Shown piece after piece: positions 21,740-35,239 of a DNA stretch of 64,000 nt. The notes under the pieces are model-generated. The model made no database searches, was not told where the DNA came from, and was given only the letters and a program-made list of their open reading frames with translations. The DNA comes from Yponomeuta sedellus (Eukaryota; Arthropoda; Insecta; Lepidoptera; Yponomeutidae), in NCBI GenBank assembly GCA_934045075.1, contig OW203727.1, positions 19,604,311 through 19,668,310 on the forward strand. The letters run 5' to 3'. Each line of letters begins with the position of its first letter. Position 1 is the first letter of the stretch. The translations under genes were made by a program, and so were the position numbers.

Positions 21740-24700
21740 CGGGCGTATTTTTTTGTTGAAGAATTTCAAAATTGTTTTAAAATAGAATTTTAAGATCAGT
21801 TCTGAATATTTTTTGTAATATATTGCAGATTAGAGTTTCTTTTATAGTTTTTGCATATACTTCCTTTATATCTGGTAAGTTTCTTTGTTATTTTTTGTAT
21901 GGGCTCATGGAGGAGCCGCCAGATCCGGGGGGAGGGTCCCCTCAGTCAGCGTTTACATTATTAATCCAAGTAGGTATGAATAATGAGGCTACTGGAATGG
22001 ACACTGACGGATCCATTAGATCCGAAAAAAGAAAAAGGACAAAAGCGCAGACATTGTAATAAAAGAAGGAAGCATGGTTCAGGTTCAGATAAGGTTAATG
22101 TAGGTATGTGGATGTGATATATCGACGGGGAAGAAGCAAATACTTCTATCTTACATTTTTGGGCAAATTGACTTTTAGATGTAGTTGGATGCAAAATTAA
22201 ATTTAACGTTAGCTGGAAAGATCTCCTGTCAATATTTCCCAGTTTTAGGGAGATTTTTAATGTATAGAAATAGCTATTAAAATAAAGCTTTAATATGTTG
22301 TAATAATTTTAACGAAAATATCTCCTTTCTACGAAAAGAAATTACTCCTATCTCGTTCGCGCGTGTTTTTTTCTGAAAATAACTTAGCATAGGTTTTTCG
22401 CATAATCATCTATTAGATTTAGTATCCCACATTAAATACTTGCCATTGTACTGTTTTTATAACTCTTGTTGTACATTATTTTGACTTTGTAGCGAAATAT
22501 TTTAGCCACAAATACCTACGGTCTTACGGTAAAATTGTTTGTGTTAATAAAAATAGCTCCTATCTTCGAATTTATGAAGTTAAGAGATGTTGGCATTGTT
22601 TGTAGAAATGAAGTAAGGAGATTTTACTAGAGGAAACCCTAGACGACAATAACATTTTAGACTCATTATTTTATTATACGTATGCGATAAATAGCTACAA
22701 CGGTTAAATAAACATCTCACAATTATGTGTTTTTCAGTTAAAATATCTAGAAATACTGAATTATACCGGGGCGTACGGGGCAAGAAAATCCTTGGATTAT
22801 TAAACCAAGATGACATTGCTGTTAATTCAGAACGTAAGTCATTAAGAAATAGTGTTCTTCAATGCACTAGATAGCCGATATATTCCTACCATTATTTTAT
22901 ATTGTAAGCTTCATTTCCCGTTTATATTTTTCAGAAAAACAAACAGAATCACCAAAACCTTCAAATTCACATGCTATTACCTATTATCATGCTATTATCA
23001 TGCGATACCCCTGGTTCAAAACCTACGAGTATGTTGTGTGTTTTATCATACCTCAATGTATTAATTTTATGCATTTCCTATTGAATAACTCTGTTCAAAA
23101 TTTTGCTTTTAGGAAAACCATTGGAATTAGTAAAGAGACAACTTTTTGAAAGTGATGATACAGGACCTACTTATCCTAAACGCAAGTCTATTGTCTATTA
23201 TTCAACAATAACTTGACGTTTATTAATCACTGGATGCCTATACTTGTAGTACCTACATAGTGGCCTAATAAATGAAAAATAAAATACAATTATTGTACAC
23301 AATACTTACTAATTATGACTGTTATAGAACTTGTTCAATATTATTTTATTATTTTTAGGACAACAAACGGAATCAGTACAAAAAACTCTTTCTGCTCGGG
23401 CTGCTGTTACCAGAAAGATAAAGAAAGTATCTGGTAACGTAAAATCATTTACCAGAAGACTGTCATCCTTATTATGATAATTTACCACACGAGTAGTTTT
23501 TTTATAATAAGTTCATAATGATGATTCTTATTATTGATCTCAGTTAATTATTTACTTAGAATTTGTTTTTGTTAATCTTACTTTATAGTATTTTTTTGGA
23601 AACCTACCTAATTAGGTTGTACCTACTTTATTATGTTGGATTAAGAATTGGTAAATGCAAAAATTTCGTTTTATTTTATTAATTTCATTATTTTCTTAAT
23701 AAAATACGAATATTTTGTTAATTTATTGCATGTTTTGTATAGTTAACAGTTAAAATTTTACTTACTAAATCTTGCTCCATTCCTTTATAATATCTCCTAA
23801 CTTGAACCCAATTTGAAATTCGTTTGAAGCAATACCTCTTATCTTACAAAATTATGTATAATTTATGTTATTCAGTACTTGTTGTTTTTTTCTAAATTAA
23901 TAATAGTTTTCTGATGCTACGGAGAATAGTTTAAAAAGAGAAATAAAGCAATTAATAGGAATTAGAAGAAATATTTACAAGTGGAAATACCGTCTGACTT
24001 CAAAACTTTCAACATAACACAGAAATCAATAGCTTCTATTTTACACTAACTTTGAATTCTCTAGGTCTACTAAATTAACATTAGTTTAAAAAAAAGCCAA
24101 TTGAAATAATAAAACAACCTTCAGAACATGAGGTCGCACTAAAATTATAAACAAAAATATTATTCACTTTTTTCCTCCTCCTGTAAAGTTAGGTCTGTGT
24201 AAAATAGAAGTATTTGCTTCTTCCCCGTCGATATAACGACGACAATAAAAAACGACTGTGTGTGAAATGCCAGTTCCGCAAGGAGCTTCGCCCCATGTGG
24301 ACGCAAGTTCTTCTGTCTCTCGTGTTTTTCCATCACCCGTGACTCTGCCCCTTCAGTCCCCTCAGGTTGAGAGGACTCAGTACGAGTCGACTGATGCCTC
24401 CCTAAGCGTAATACATTTTCAAAAACATTCAATCGAGGGTTTACCGTCCCCTCTCTCCAGTCAAAATAATTTGGTCACTAAATAAAAAGACGTGGATTTA
24501 AAAATATAATTAATTGGTAACTAGTGTCAAACGACTAAGCTGAAGCAAACTGAGTATTTCGTTTTCGGATTTTAACGATGCTAATTAGGTATCCCTGTTG
24601 GACACGGATTAGACTAACAATAAATTTCAAGGATTTCATCTCATCTTTTAACATCACAAGGATGGGGGTTGTCAGAGGAGTCCCAGCAGAGTGGACCACT

Positions 24701-25080
24701 GACGAGGTACTTGATAATATTTCCGTGCCAATTGGGTGCGGTAAAGTTCTGAAAATTAGAAGGTTTAATTACAAAATACATGGCCCCTACATAGAAACCC
24801 TCACAAAATGTTTTTAACGTTCGATGGTCAAATGTTGCCCAAAAGAGTTTTTCTATGCTACAATGCTCTATCAGTAGAGCTCTTTTCGTACCCTACTGTT
24901 CAATGTTTCAATTGTTATCGCTTCGGCCATACTAAGACAAAGTGTAATTCCACCCCAAGGTGCTACGAATGTGGCCAGGGCCAGAGCCACTCAGCTGACT
25001 GGGCAAGCCTACATTATCTAAAAACAATGTCTCAGGCACTGCAGCGTTCGTGTGGTCCCTTCACCCATCTAGTGTGAGTG
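21740..25080 (+). pseudogene. LINE gag (ORF1) remnant interrupted by the 2.1-kb element
   Basis: The left part (about 21908-22117) begins MEEPPDPGGGSPQS, typical of lepidopteran LINE gag starts as I recall them. The right part (24236-25080) has MGVVRGVPAEWTTDEVLDNI, then in a shifted frame FLTFDGQMLPKRVFLCYNAL and the knuckle CFNCYRFGHTKTKC near 24903-24944. A frameshift near 24812, premature stops and the insertion at 22118-24235 make it non-functional. No adjoining ORF2 is seen. Confidence 0.7.
22118..24235. mobile_element. 2.1-kb inverted-repeat element of unknown type
   Basis: 38-bp terminal inverted repeats with one mismatch (22118-22155 and 24198-24235). They start TATATCGACGGGG, and a TA duplication is possible. 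It splits a LINE gag gene whose halves lie on both sides. I recognise no transposase. On the plus strand four short open segments each follow a strong acceptor-like tract: about 22739-22832, 22935-23033, 23113-23216 and 23360-23477. The first ends at a GTAAGT donor, and three of the four can be joined in the same phase. Whether this is a spliced gene is unproven. Confidence 0.6.
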
Positions 25081-25369
25081 AAGGTGCTACTGGACACTGT
25101 ATAAATCATCTCATTACGCAGATGTAAAGATTAAAGCTTTATTAGACTCTAGGGCACGCTCGAACGAGTAATGAATGCGTCGACATGGCGCTCGACGCTC
25201 ATCAAATAAGTGTATGCATGCGATTTACGTGAAGTGCTTTATTGAACACTGACACGTGTATGTAGTGACATTTGCAATGTCGATCTGCTTATTTGTTATG
25301 AAAATCGTCATATTTTTCAGTGGACCTGAATCGACAAGATTATTCAAACTATGTTATTATATGTCAACC

Positions 25370-25475
25370 CTTTGTATGTACCCACTTTTGGGACACGGGA
25401 CTCTTCCTGCATCGCAGGAAGGTTAGGCCGTTCTCTACTACAGTGGCCAAGTCCGGGTTGGTGAAGGATTCAACC
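25370..25475 (+). repeat. Dispersed repeat family X, partial
   Basis: Only the left third is present, ending near AAGTCCGGGTTGGTGAAGG. Confidence 0.65.
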
Positions 25476-25539
25476 TATCCAATATGATATTATATTTTGA
25501 AAAAAATATGAAAAACTATTCAGCATTTTTTTATGTAGC

Positions 25540-25775
25540 CTATATCGTCCTACTGCAGGGCATAGGCCTGCTCTCAGAAAGAGAGTGTTTGGGCTTAATT
25601 ACCATGTGTGCCCACCGCGGATAGACAATTTCGAGCGCTAAGGTAGTTGAACACCTCAGACTCTCAGGTTTTCTCACAATGTTTTCCTCCGCAGTTAGCG
25701 AGGGGTATTACTACCTACTTCATACCTATTAGAAAACCATGTCATTGGTACAGGCCCGCACTGGGAATCATTGCC
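25540..25775 (-). repeat. SINE-like repeat, family Y
   Basis: Contains CTGCAGGGCATAGGCCTGCT, CCCACCGCGG and CAATGTTTTCCTCCGCAGTT. Related pieces are at 8210-8360, 29050-29460, 37225-37335 and 54395-54790, the last with inserted AAT repeats. Confidence 0.6.
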
Positions 25776-26504
25776 CACTATCATACGTGTTTGATTCTCT
25801 TAGTAGCACGGGATGACAAGCTGTACTTAACAGAGCAGCTGCATCTCCATTTTTGTGATAGGAAACTGAAAATACTTTTCGACTGCTTACAATACGACAG
25901 ACTGTAGTTCATGTATTTTTAACGTGTGAAAACGTGTCTGAAAACATCCTGTTGAAATATTGAGAGAAATTGACACCTGCGCAAATATGTATAACCCGTG
26001 CCAGATACATATTTCCTGGACATAAACTTACCTATAATAAAAAAAGGAGGAGGACTTTATTAAGGCACTTCATGGTGCTAACTTGCGCTACCAATGGAAA
26101 AAAGAACAATAACTTGTTTTATAATACGTTTTTATCTAAAAGTGAACATGAAAAATCTTAACAACTGTGACAAATATTTTTAGCCAAAAACGCTTGTTCA
26201 TCGTAGGCCCTAGACTGTAGGTTCTGAACATACTCGTAGTTCTCACAGAGCTGTTAAGATTTCTCATGTTTACTTTTAGATAAAACGTATTATAAAAGAA
26301 GTTATGATTGTCTTTCCATTGATGGCGCTAGTTAGCACACCGAAGCGTCTTAAAAACACACTACGAAATTGGCTTCAGAAAAAAGGTATAAAAGGAATAG
26401 CCTAAAAAAATATTCTTTAAAATTTAAAGTAAAATTTCTGTCTTCGTTAATTTTTTTATAATAAAAAACGTTGTTATACATTGACGTAATTACCTGAATT
26501 CCCA

Positions 26505-26672
26505 ACTTCTCTTCAGCGTTGCAGTGGCCTTGATCACGGGTGGACTGAAGTGGCACGGCGACTGAAATGGTGCCGAAACGTCGGGAATTAAGGTTTAAAT
26601 AATAAGTAATCGGGATTTTAAGCCCGTTTAATTATATAACTATGTATGAGCATCGCTGATTATTAAGAAATA
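26505..26672 (+). mobile_element. Penelope-like terminal fragment
   Basis: Contains GCCGAAACGTCGGGAATTAA and downstream TTTAATTATATAACTATGTA, the same terminal sequence as at 50640-50703 plus 52781-52850 and at 54963-55135. No coding sequence. Confidence 0.55.
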
Positions 26673-28732
26673 CAAAAAATAACTTTTCTTCAAGAAACTC
26701 GTGCAGTAGACGCCAGGTCTATCTTTACTTTTTTTGTTGCAAAGTCGCCCGTGACGTAACTGAGTAGAGTGCCCGAGGTTAAAGGTTGATTTGCTGCTGA
26801 CTCTAGATTTTGGATTTTGTGACTTGGAGTATAAGCGCCAAGCTGCACGAACAGTCGATAACGAACGGCTAACACCTCCAAAATGTACGGGTTCGGTAAT
26901 TAATTTAAATGCCTAATTCTTTTTAAGGCATATTTTGATATTTTATCGTTTAAGTCCTTGTTTGTTTAAGTAACATATTATTGAAATATTGTCAAACACG
27001 AAATTGTAAATAGGAATTAGTATAATAGCTACTTTAGGTACCTACTTCTATAGGTAGGTATAATAGCATTAAATACAATGATAATAGCTAGCCGGCACTC
27101 AGCCGTTTAGTCAAGATTGAATTATTTTAAAGGAAATCAGTCGGTCAGTGGAGACCTAGCTAGGCTAGGGATTCGATAAAAAAGAGATAATAAGTAGACC
27201 ATTACATTCTGTAGAGTTTAATCCTACATCGTTATACCTATTTGGTGGGGGCGCCGGGGATTTAGGAGGATTTAGCAAACACCTCATTTAGGTATAAGGT
27301 GTTTCTTGAATCAATGAGATGAATGCTTCCTAGCATCTGCAAACACTTAGATATACACAATTTCCGTATTGTAACCTTTTTTGTCTATAAGTAGTACTAT
27401 ATTTCTTTGAAAATGTATCTGATACAGAGTATAAATGAAAATACAGGAATGGCGTGGGGAATGTCTACGAGTTCTACATTTTTATTGTGAATTGGCAGCG
27501 CCGCTGGCTTTGAATTCCGTAGATGTGTTCGAATCTCGCTTTTTGGCAGGATTTATAATATTAATAGAGGAAGAAGAAAACCATTTATTTAAAGACATAG
27601 AGGCAGAAATAGCAAAGCGCAATAAATCCTATCGGAACGATAGGAACAGACGTTTGCGATAGCTATTTTAATGGAATTTGGCAGTTGATGTTGACAGTTG
27701 AATAAGATAAGATAAGAGAATAATGTTTATTTCACAAATAAACAATTTTTTAAACAATATCTGTGTGCCCTGACTCCTGAACTAGGCGAGAACCTGTATT
27801 TTAGGAGCCAGTGCTGTCCTAACTGTATTTTAGGAGCCAGTGCTGTCCTAGAAGCTATGATACAATGTCATTCTGTGGAAAATTACACATATAAAACGAA
27901 TAAAGACACAATTATGAATAGAATAATATTATTTGTTCTGATTTCCTAATTGCGCAGGGTAGCCTAAAAAAATTGAGTTGGCTATTTTTGGTTGCCAGGT
28001 TGGTTCTCTTTCCCAGAGCCCAAATGACGATAAATTGCCTCACCGTGCAACCCTCTAATGGTATCCTGAGATATTTAGCTGGCAGATATATATGACCATA
28101 GAATTTTAAGTAAGTCTACTTAAAATTCAATGATATGACTACCCGTCATGATACCGATGGTACAGAGGCATCTAATATAGTGTGACGTAGTGAGATCAAT
28201 ACGATCATTTAATATTTTTTTATATTTTGTGTGGTTTTTGAAATGATAATTTTTATATCTTATTTTACTTCTTTTTTCGCGTTGTGCAATGTAATATTCT
28301 TTGTCTATCTATTTTAATTATATATAGAAGTATTTTTTTATATAAACATACATACATCTGATATAAATATATTGAATTGAACTCTGTCCACTCTCTAAAC
28401 GACATATTATGGTGATTTTTTTCTATAGATTCTATATATGTATCCTTCGCCTTCTCTTTTTAGCTCAAGTAATCAACTATCAGCAAGTAAGCAACTATTT
28501 GAGATAATAAACTAGTCATACTGAAACTACTAACTACATTCAGTAAGAAACTGTCCATTGATATTGCTGAGCCCGGTAACATAGGATAAAACTTCACCTC
28601 GCCTAAAAATATCCACAAGTAATAAGTTGCCTTAAAGTTGTCTGTTCGACGTGTGTTCCTGTATGATATTAGATTTCGATGAAACAATATCAAAATCGTT
28701 GTGACCGTCCCATGACTATCGCTAGGGGCATT
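26673..28732. other. Intergenic stretch, no gene recognised
   Basis: Includes a 75-codon frame (27435-27662) ending AEIAKRNKSYRNDRNRRLR with no recognised domain, and a local direct duplication of TGTATTTTAGGAGCCAGTGC at about 27795 and 27823. The rest is AT-rich. Confidence 0.4.
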
Positions 28733-28975
28733 TTCCGAGCGCTTCCGTGCTTTGCAAGGCACGTTAAGCCGTTGGTGCTGGCTGTCATGTAATGGCAGTC
28801 GTTAAGCCGTGTCAGAGGCCTTATGGGCGGCTTAATAACTTCTGAAAGTAAGGCCCGCCACTGTCTTACAACCCTCCACTAACCCGGGCTTGGCCCCCGT
28901 GGTGGAGTATGGCCTAACCTTCCTGCGATGCAGGAAGAGACCCGTGCCCCAACAGTGGGAACATACATGGGTTGA
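28733..28975 (-). repeat. Dispersed repeat family X
   Basis: Full reverse-orientation copy. Confidence 0.75.
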
Positions 28976-29049
28976 TATCGAATCGAAATATGAAAATCAT
29001 CGTCAGTCAGTAGGTGTACCTATTGCAGATTTTTTTAAGTAGTCCATAT

Positions 29050-29460
29050 AGGTACGTCCACGGCAGAGCACTAGCCTTCTCTCAGAGACGGACTATGGGC
29101 AGTGGTACAAGTTGGGATTCGAACCCACAACCGTCGGATTGATAAACCGTTCCGGCGAGGAATTTTCGAGCAATTTTAATCGTCTAACTGTCAAATTCCA
29201 TGAGGCTATCGCAAATATCTGGATTTGGAAGGGTTCGCATAAATAGAGCCCAGGGATTTGAACCTCGGAGAATCTGGTTTCCTGACGATATTTTCCTTCA
29301 CCGTTAGCCAGGGGTATTGCTACTACAAATTAGCAATACCCCTGCTAATTTCAACAAATTACAAATTCAAACAAAATCATTGGTATGGTACGTGCCGAAC
29401 TTCGGACCCACGACCTTCCGAATGTGAGGCCGGCATTCTATCGCTGCTCTACCACCGCTT
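29050..29460 (-). repeat. SINE-like repeat, family Y, rearranged copies
   Basis: Two tRNA-like B-box sequences (GGGATTCGAACCCACAACCG near 29124, and a second near 29402) and the TTTTCCTTCACCGTTAGCCA segment. Probably two overlapping insertions. Confidence 0.55.
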
Positions 29461-29752
29461 TTGTACTTCTAATTTTTTTATGTAGCACCGATTGTGTCCG
29501 AACTCCCAGACTGTAGAGACATTAGTCTGAATGTCCACTAGGCCTTTGTTCAAGGACCTAGCGACGCGCCTAATCGGTGCATCGGGAGACCAGAGGACTG
29601 ACGCGTACCTCGACCAGACAATAAATCTGGCCATCCAAAGAGGTAATCATAGATTTTAATTTAATAAAATTAAATTTTTATCAAAATTATTTATGATTTT
29701 TTTTAATATTACCTTTATTATTATGTTGATTTTAGTAACTTATATAGTATAG

Positions 29753-29877
29753 GTTATATGGAAGAGATCACTTTTAGTGATGTGGCCGCCGTCTGTACTC
29801 GTGGTTTAAGAAATATCTGTGCAATTCCCATTTTTATGAACAATAAAGTGTTCTCTATCTATATCTATCTATCCCTT
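29753..29877 (+). mobile_element. RTE-like LINE 3' end with TCTA tail
   Basis: Second copy of the fragment at 57763-57866, with diverged sequence and a short tail of ATCTATCTATC type. Confidence 0.65.
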
Positions 29878-31022
29878 TTGGCCCAAAGTGCACTTCACAT
29901 ATTTTTTCGAGCAATAAATCTTTAAAATAGTATCTTCTTGGCCTTCCTCTATCTATCGCGAATCTTCGATTCATTGGTGCTCGCAGTGAATAAGCAACTT
30001 CTTGAGCGTTCTGTTGACAACGCATTTTCCGTGAACCGAAAGTTGATGTTATTGAAACACTTTACGAACTCGTATCGAAAGAATCTAGCAAACTTTCCCC
30101 GTGGCAACTACGTGCTTACATTGACGTTACACTTAGGCTATTTTGCTCTGCCCTTAGTAGCAAACTAAGAGAAAAGTTTATTTTCGTAAGTATTAGGTTA
30201 TTGCTTAAGGTTTCTGTTACTTTTGGCACCCGTCTCGCGCGTACATTCTGATTTGTTTTATTATCATTGTTTTTTTTTCTTTTTCTGCTTTCATTTGGTT
30301 TGGATGCACTTTTAACATGTTAACTATTTATATCTTAAAGATGCACACAGTAAATTATTATTATTTCATGCTTGTATTAATTGTATTGACGGAGTTATCT
30401 CCAGTTCATCACAGGGAGTCCTCTCATAAACCGGCTTTATCTCTTTCTTAAGAGCGTCTTTTATTTTGAACTAGCGGCCGCCCGCGACTTCGTCCGCGTG
30501 GATTTCCCGTGGATAAGAATTTGGACAATTCACGCTATATCTTTATAAATTGTAGCCTATGTGTTATTCGGATGTATCAGCTACATTACCTATTGTAAAG
30601 GTTCATTAAAAATATTAAAATCCATACAGAAGTATTTGCGTGAAAGAGTAACAAACATCCATAGAAACTTTCACATTTATAATATTAGTAGGATAAAATA
30701 TAAACTAATAGCTGGTACCCGCGACGTCGTCTGCGTACTTTTAATTTGAATATTAAGGATTATATTAAAGGAACGGTATAGATTTGGGTATAGCATTTGG
30801 TTAAAAGACAGTAGGTATATTTAAAAAAAAAAAAAATTACCTGTTTACAGTAGGTATAAGGTACCTATGTATTCCATTGAGTGGCAGAAAGTACCTAGGA
30901 AAATTTATTGGTCCCTTATATCCAAGAGACACTTACAGGGGCCAGCGTCACGTTGTGTACAAAAGTATTTCAAAATGACCTAATTTAAAACATTTTTGTA
31001 TACAAAGTTTGCTGTTTTGTTA

Positions 31023-31250
31023 TTATTTGTTAAAATGTGGAGATTGTTTGGACTCCACACTGGCGAGCAGGCCACGTCCAGACAGTTGGCCATGCGAAAA
31101 ACAGTTTTTCTCTAAATGGACACCTGCTATTTTAAGTGTTTGCCCTTGCGCTTTGTTAATGGTCATTGCGAAGGCTGGTTTGAGAGGAAACTGGATTCTT
31201 TTAAACTGAAAAGGTAAATCTGTAGGGATCATGGGTATGCGGGGAATTAA
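31023..31250 (-). pseudogene. Helitron Pif1-like helicase fragment
   Basis: Encodes FPLKPAFAMTINKAQGQTLK and then ENCFSHGQL-type residues (EKNCFSHGQL), the motif V-VI region of Helitron helicases. A small insertion after GQL disrupts the expected YVACSRV motif. Only this fragment of the Rep/helicase protein is visible, so it is a dead remnant. Confidence 0.8.
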
Positions 31251-31559
31251 TTTGCAGGACCTAACTAATAAAAAATACTTACTTAAAAAATTATAAGAAA
31301 CAATAAAATAATTTTACTGGATCGAAAAATCTCTGTAGCGCAAATTTCTCTAATCGCATGCGTCCCACAACGACGTAGGCATAGTTAAATTCGTGCGCTA
31401 CCACACGACAGCGCCGTTGCCCGCCGCCACACTTTGGCGAATGTGCGCGACGACGACCGACGACGACCGACGACCGACGGCAGCGGCGGCGGTACAGAGT
31501 ATTCGTTAAAAGGAACTTTAACTTCAAAAGCCATTTTTTTTTCAACTTGATCCATTTTA

Positions 31560-32037
31560 TCTTAAAAAATGACGAACTTCATACAAACTTTCAACCCCTA
31601 TTTCATCCCCTCACAGGTCAAAATTTTAAAAACGCTAGAACAAATTGTTATTTTATTTTTTATCACGTTCCTAAATATAAAGTTTCATGGTTTTATCTCC
31701 AAAAATGACGAACTCCCATATAAACTTTCAACCCTTATTTCACCACCTCGCTGGTCGAAATTTCAAAAACGCTAGAATGTTTAATTTTTTCTTATCAAGT
31801 GCTTAAATATTAAGTTTCATGGTTTTATCTTTTAAAATTAATAAATCCCATACAAACTTTCAAACTCTATTTCAACCTCTTCATCCCTATTTTTCGCAAT
31901 AAAAGGTAGCCTATGTCCTTTCTCAGGGTCTAAAGATTGTCTGTGCCAAATTTCATCAAAATCGGTTGAGAGGTTTAAGCGGGAAAGCGTGACAGACAGA
32001 CAGAGTTACTTTCGCATTTATAATATTAGTAGGGGTG
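31560..32037 (+). repeat. Dispersed repeat with internal 120-bp-scale repeats
   Basis: Three imperfect repeats containing CATACAAACTTTCAACCC and AAGTTTCATGGTTTTATC, ending GCATTTATAATATTAGTAGG. A related end is at 30640-30695 and a related body at 40890-41205. Non-autonomous element of unassigned class. Confidence 0.55.
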
Positions 32038-32137
32038 ACGACCGTTTATAAATAAGACTGTTAGTTTTTGATTTCCAAAATTTAACTACTAACCCTAAAA
32101 TAATAAATAACCCTAATAATTATATTCTTCTTAATGC

Positions 32138-32348
32138 ACTGACCCGCGCTAAGGACAATTTAAAAACCTATTTGATTCGATTTATAACCTGTACATAATA
32201 CAGAGAGTATTGTAAAAGAGGTTCGAAATCTCACTGATGTCGGTAGTCACCCATTGGCTCAGTTGGGAGAGCGCTGGCATGGTTAGCCAGAGGTCGCGGG
32301 TTCGAGTCCCGGCATGGGTGCAAATTTTAGCCTCTGAAAAGGTTTTTA
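32138..32348 (+). repeat. tRNA-like repeat family, plus unit with inverted tail
   Basis: Core at about 32248-32320 with an intact B box. The left end is the family tail in reverse (TTAATGCACTGACCCGCGCT), so this copy is also inverted at its edges. Confidence 0.75.
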
Positions 32349-32816
32349 TAACCCTAATACCACATACTATTTACGCTATTTGAGGAATGTTCTAGAGAAA
32401 AAGTGATGTGATAAAAATACCTTTTAAAATCATCCTTGAATGTTACTACGATTTTTCAACCATATTTTGCTACACAAATATTTTACCCATGTTCAATGAG
32501 GCGCTAACAGCGGCAATAATATCAGTTTATATTAACCGTCTGTTTAGTGGAGGAGGTAAAATTGAACCTGGTGGTGAAGTTGCTAGGAAAGTCCGTATCT
32601 TCTAAAGAACAGTTCACAATGCACTTAGAAACAGTAGCTCTCAGGCATAAAGTCCTTTGTAACAAAACGGGCTTGTATTCTTCCGCCCGGCTGTACTTTG
32701 TTTTGTATAGTCTGTGCCTTCATACTTAGCGTTTAGAATGGTAAGTCACGGAAGTACAGTGCTACAAGTCTTATTTGGCACTTGGATGACATTGAGTCAA
32801 TTAAATTTTATATCTA

Positions 32817-33007
32817 ACTAGCTGACCCAGCGAACTTCGTACCGGCTGACTGTAGATTCTTTGATTTTTTTTTATTTTTCTCTCCGTATGAACCATCCTC
32901 GTACTTCAAGGAATAGTCTAAAAAAAATTGGCGAAATCGGTTCAGCTGCTCTCGAGATTTGCGCTTACCAACAGATTCAGCGATTCATTTTTATATTATA
33001 GAAGATA
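32817..33007 (+). repeat. Dispersed repeat family Z
   Basis: Plus copy, followed by a fragment with GTGCAGCAGTGGACTGATGT typical of lepidopteran repeat ends. Confidence 0.7.
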
Positions 33008-33203
33008 TGGGAATTTACACTCTTATATGAAAGCTACAGGACGTGGTAGGCTGAGGCCTATGTGCAGCAGTGGACTGATGTTGGCTTATGATAATGATAA
33101 TTTATTGATGTAAATAGAATGACATTGACAGGAAACCCCTGAACAAAAAACAGTGATTTTAGTGAAGGGTTTATTTACATTTATATTTTTTGTTATATAA
33201 AAT

Positions 33204-33512
33204 TTAAACATTTTTAATATATTTGTTTTCAGATGACTTTGCTATACGATCAACATGAACTTCGTCAAAAGTTTGTATGCTATCAAAATCTTCACTATCT
33301 TCATCGTTGTTATGATTATCATCATCACTATTTTTATCGCTGTCTGACCAGGCTTCTATGATGAAAATATCCTTGACATGGAAACAACAATTACGCCATT
33401 CATTGACAAAGATGGCTTTAAATGCCTTTTCCACCAATTCCGGAATTTCGATTTTTTTGTTTGGTAATTTGTGGCGTGCAATGGTAACACTTACACAGCG
33501 ATCTGTCAACAA
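33204..33512 (-). pseudogene. Possible Tc1/pogo-like transposase C-terminus
   Basis: The minus-strand frame has VEKAFKAIFVNEWRNCCFHV followed by an acidic tail rich in Asp and Ser. The W-x-x-C-x-x-HV pattern resembles the end of DDE_3 transposases. No catalytic domain or ends are seen. Low confidence. Confidence 0.4.
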
Positions 33513-33639
33513 AGTAACGCATCACAAGATGGCCACGTTAGTTCCGATTTTGACCACGTGCCAAATGATCCTTGTAGTACTAAGGAAGAACTTTAGTATG
33601 TCAAATCGGTTTTTGAAATCGACGAAAAAAAACTAAATA

Positions 33640-34717
33640 GGTTTTTCAGTGTAAAAAGGATTTGTTTACTACAACAAAGAATTTAGCAAACACCAAGGAT
33701 AGTCACACTTCAGAATGATATTGTGAACACGTTCTGATATATTAATTAATAAATTACAAATAACCTATAGCTATCCTTCTAAGTCCTGAGCTAGAAAATA
33801 ACATTGGGTGAGGTCTGAGGATGTTAAGCCATAGAGTGAATCTTCGGAAGGCGTTCTTGTTTTGTATATCCATTCTCTATTCTATTCTCTGCCAAGCAAA
33901 GTTGCCGCAATCGATGCCGACCGACCCTGTAATGAACCGATAGTTTATAGGTGTTTGTCAAGAAGTTCGCTTTTCGATTGAAATACTTTGAATGGTTTTA
34001 AACAACTTCATTGCTCATTGAAATAGAAAGAATGGATATTGTCCTAAAAAAATTAAGTTATGTTTATTAGGAAATTATGTTAGTTTGTGAACTTGGGCTG
34101 ATTGTTTCGATTTGGGCTGCATTAATTATTTTAGCGAAAAATTTGATTTAGAGTATATGAAGCTGGAATTACCTCGTGACACCAACTCCGGAAGTACATC
34201 AAGAGTAGGTATGGGTTTAATGTCACCAACGTGAAATTAAACCCATATAGTATCTCTTTGGGAGAATTGGGCCCGTGCACTGCAATGGAATATAAAGGTT
34301 GCATAAAAGGTATACAAAAATAAGAAAAATTCTGGACGGATCTACGATCAACTGATTACCCGGGGCGGTTAAAGGAACAACGCTTCCTTCACGACCAAAG
34401 ACCTAACCTGGCAATATCTAGTTAAAACTAGGCAAACTATTCACAACTTGATTTGCTCTTCAGAGTTTTCCAACTATTTCTGATCAGCGCAACTCCCGGG
34501 TTTTTAACCAAATTCGCAAGAAATTTAATAAAAAGCGATGCTGTCAAATCGGAACAACATGCACTCTGACCATTTGGTTACGTTAAGAAAGACTTTGCAT
34601 AAAAATGTAAAGTTTCACCTGGTGTCGACTGTCAACCTTTACGTGCCTGCACTCTACTTATCGCATAGGTTTAAAATGGGCGCAAAGATTAGATATCACG
34701 ATATACGATATCAACCC
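33640..34717. other. Intergenic stretch, no gene recognised
   Basis: AT-rich; a short palindrome around GGGTTTAATGTCACC/GTGAAATTAAACCC (34212-34242) is the only structure seen. Confidence 0.4.
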
Positions 34718-35050
34718 ATGTATGTCCCCACTGCTGGGGCACGGGTCTCTTCCTGAATCGCAGGAAGGTTAGGCCACACTTCACCACGGGGGCTAAGTCC
34801 GGGTTGGTGGAGGATTGAATTGTAGGACAGTGGCGGGCCTTACTGTCAGAGTTGTCAAGCCGCTCATAAGGCCTCTGACATGGCTTCACCACTGCATTTA
34901 CATGACAGCCGGCACCAATGGCTTAACGTGCCTTGCGAAGCACGGAAGCGCTCGGAAAAAATGCCAATAGCGGTAGTCACGGGACGGTCACCCATCCTGC
35001 ACCTGACGGCCCCTGTTGTTACTTAACTCAAGTGATTGATTCCAATCACT
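34718..35050 (+). repeat. Dispersed repeat family X, longest copy
   Basis: Extends beyond the usual end into GGTAGTCACGGGACGGTCAC and AATCACTCGG. The same extension is at the start of the 953-bp duplication. Confidence 0.72.
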
Positions 35051-35239
35051 CGGTTCGACAAATCCACGAGCGCTTCACAAGATTAAGAGCATAATAGGTA
35101 AGAGCAGAATAGGACGTCCACCATCCCATGGATCAACGATTTGTGGCAGATTGCTAGCAGTGGCTGGATGAGGTTGGCCGAGAGCAGAAAGAAGTGTCTT
35201 TGTGACCTCCTTACACTACACTATTATAGCCTCTTTACA

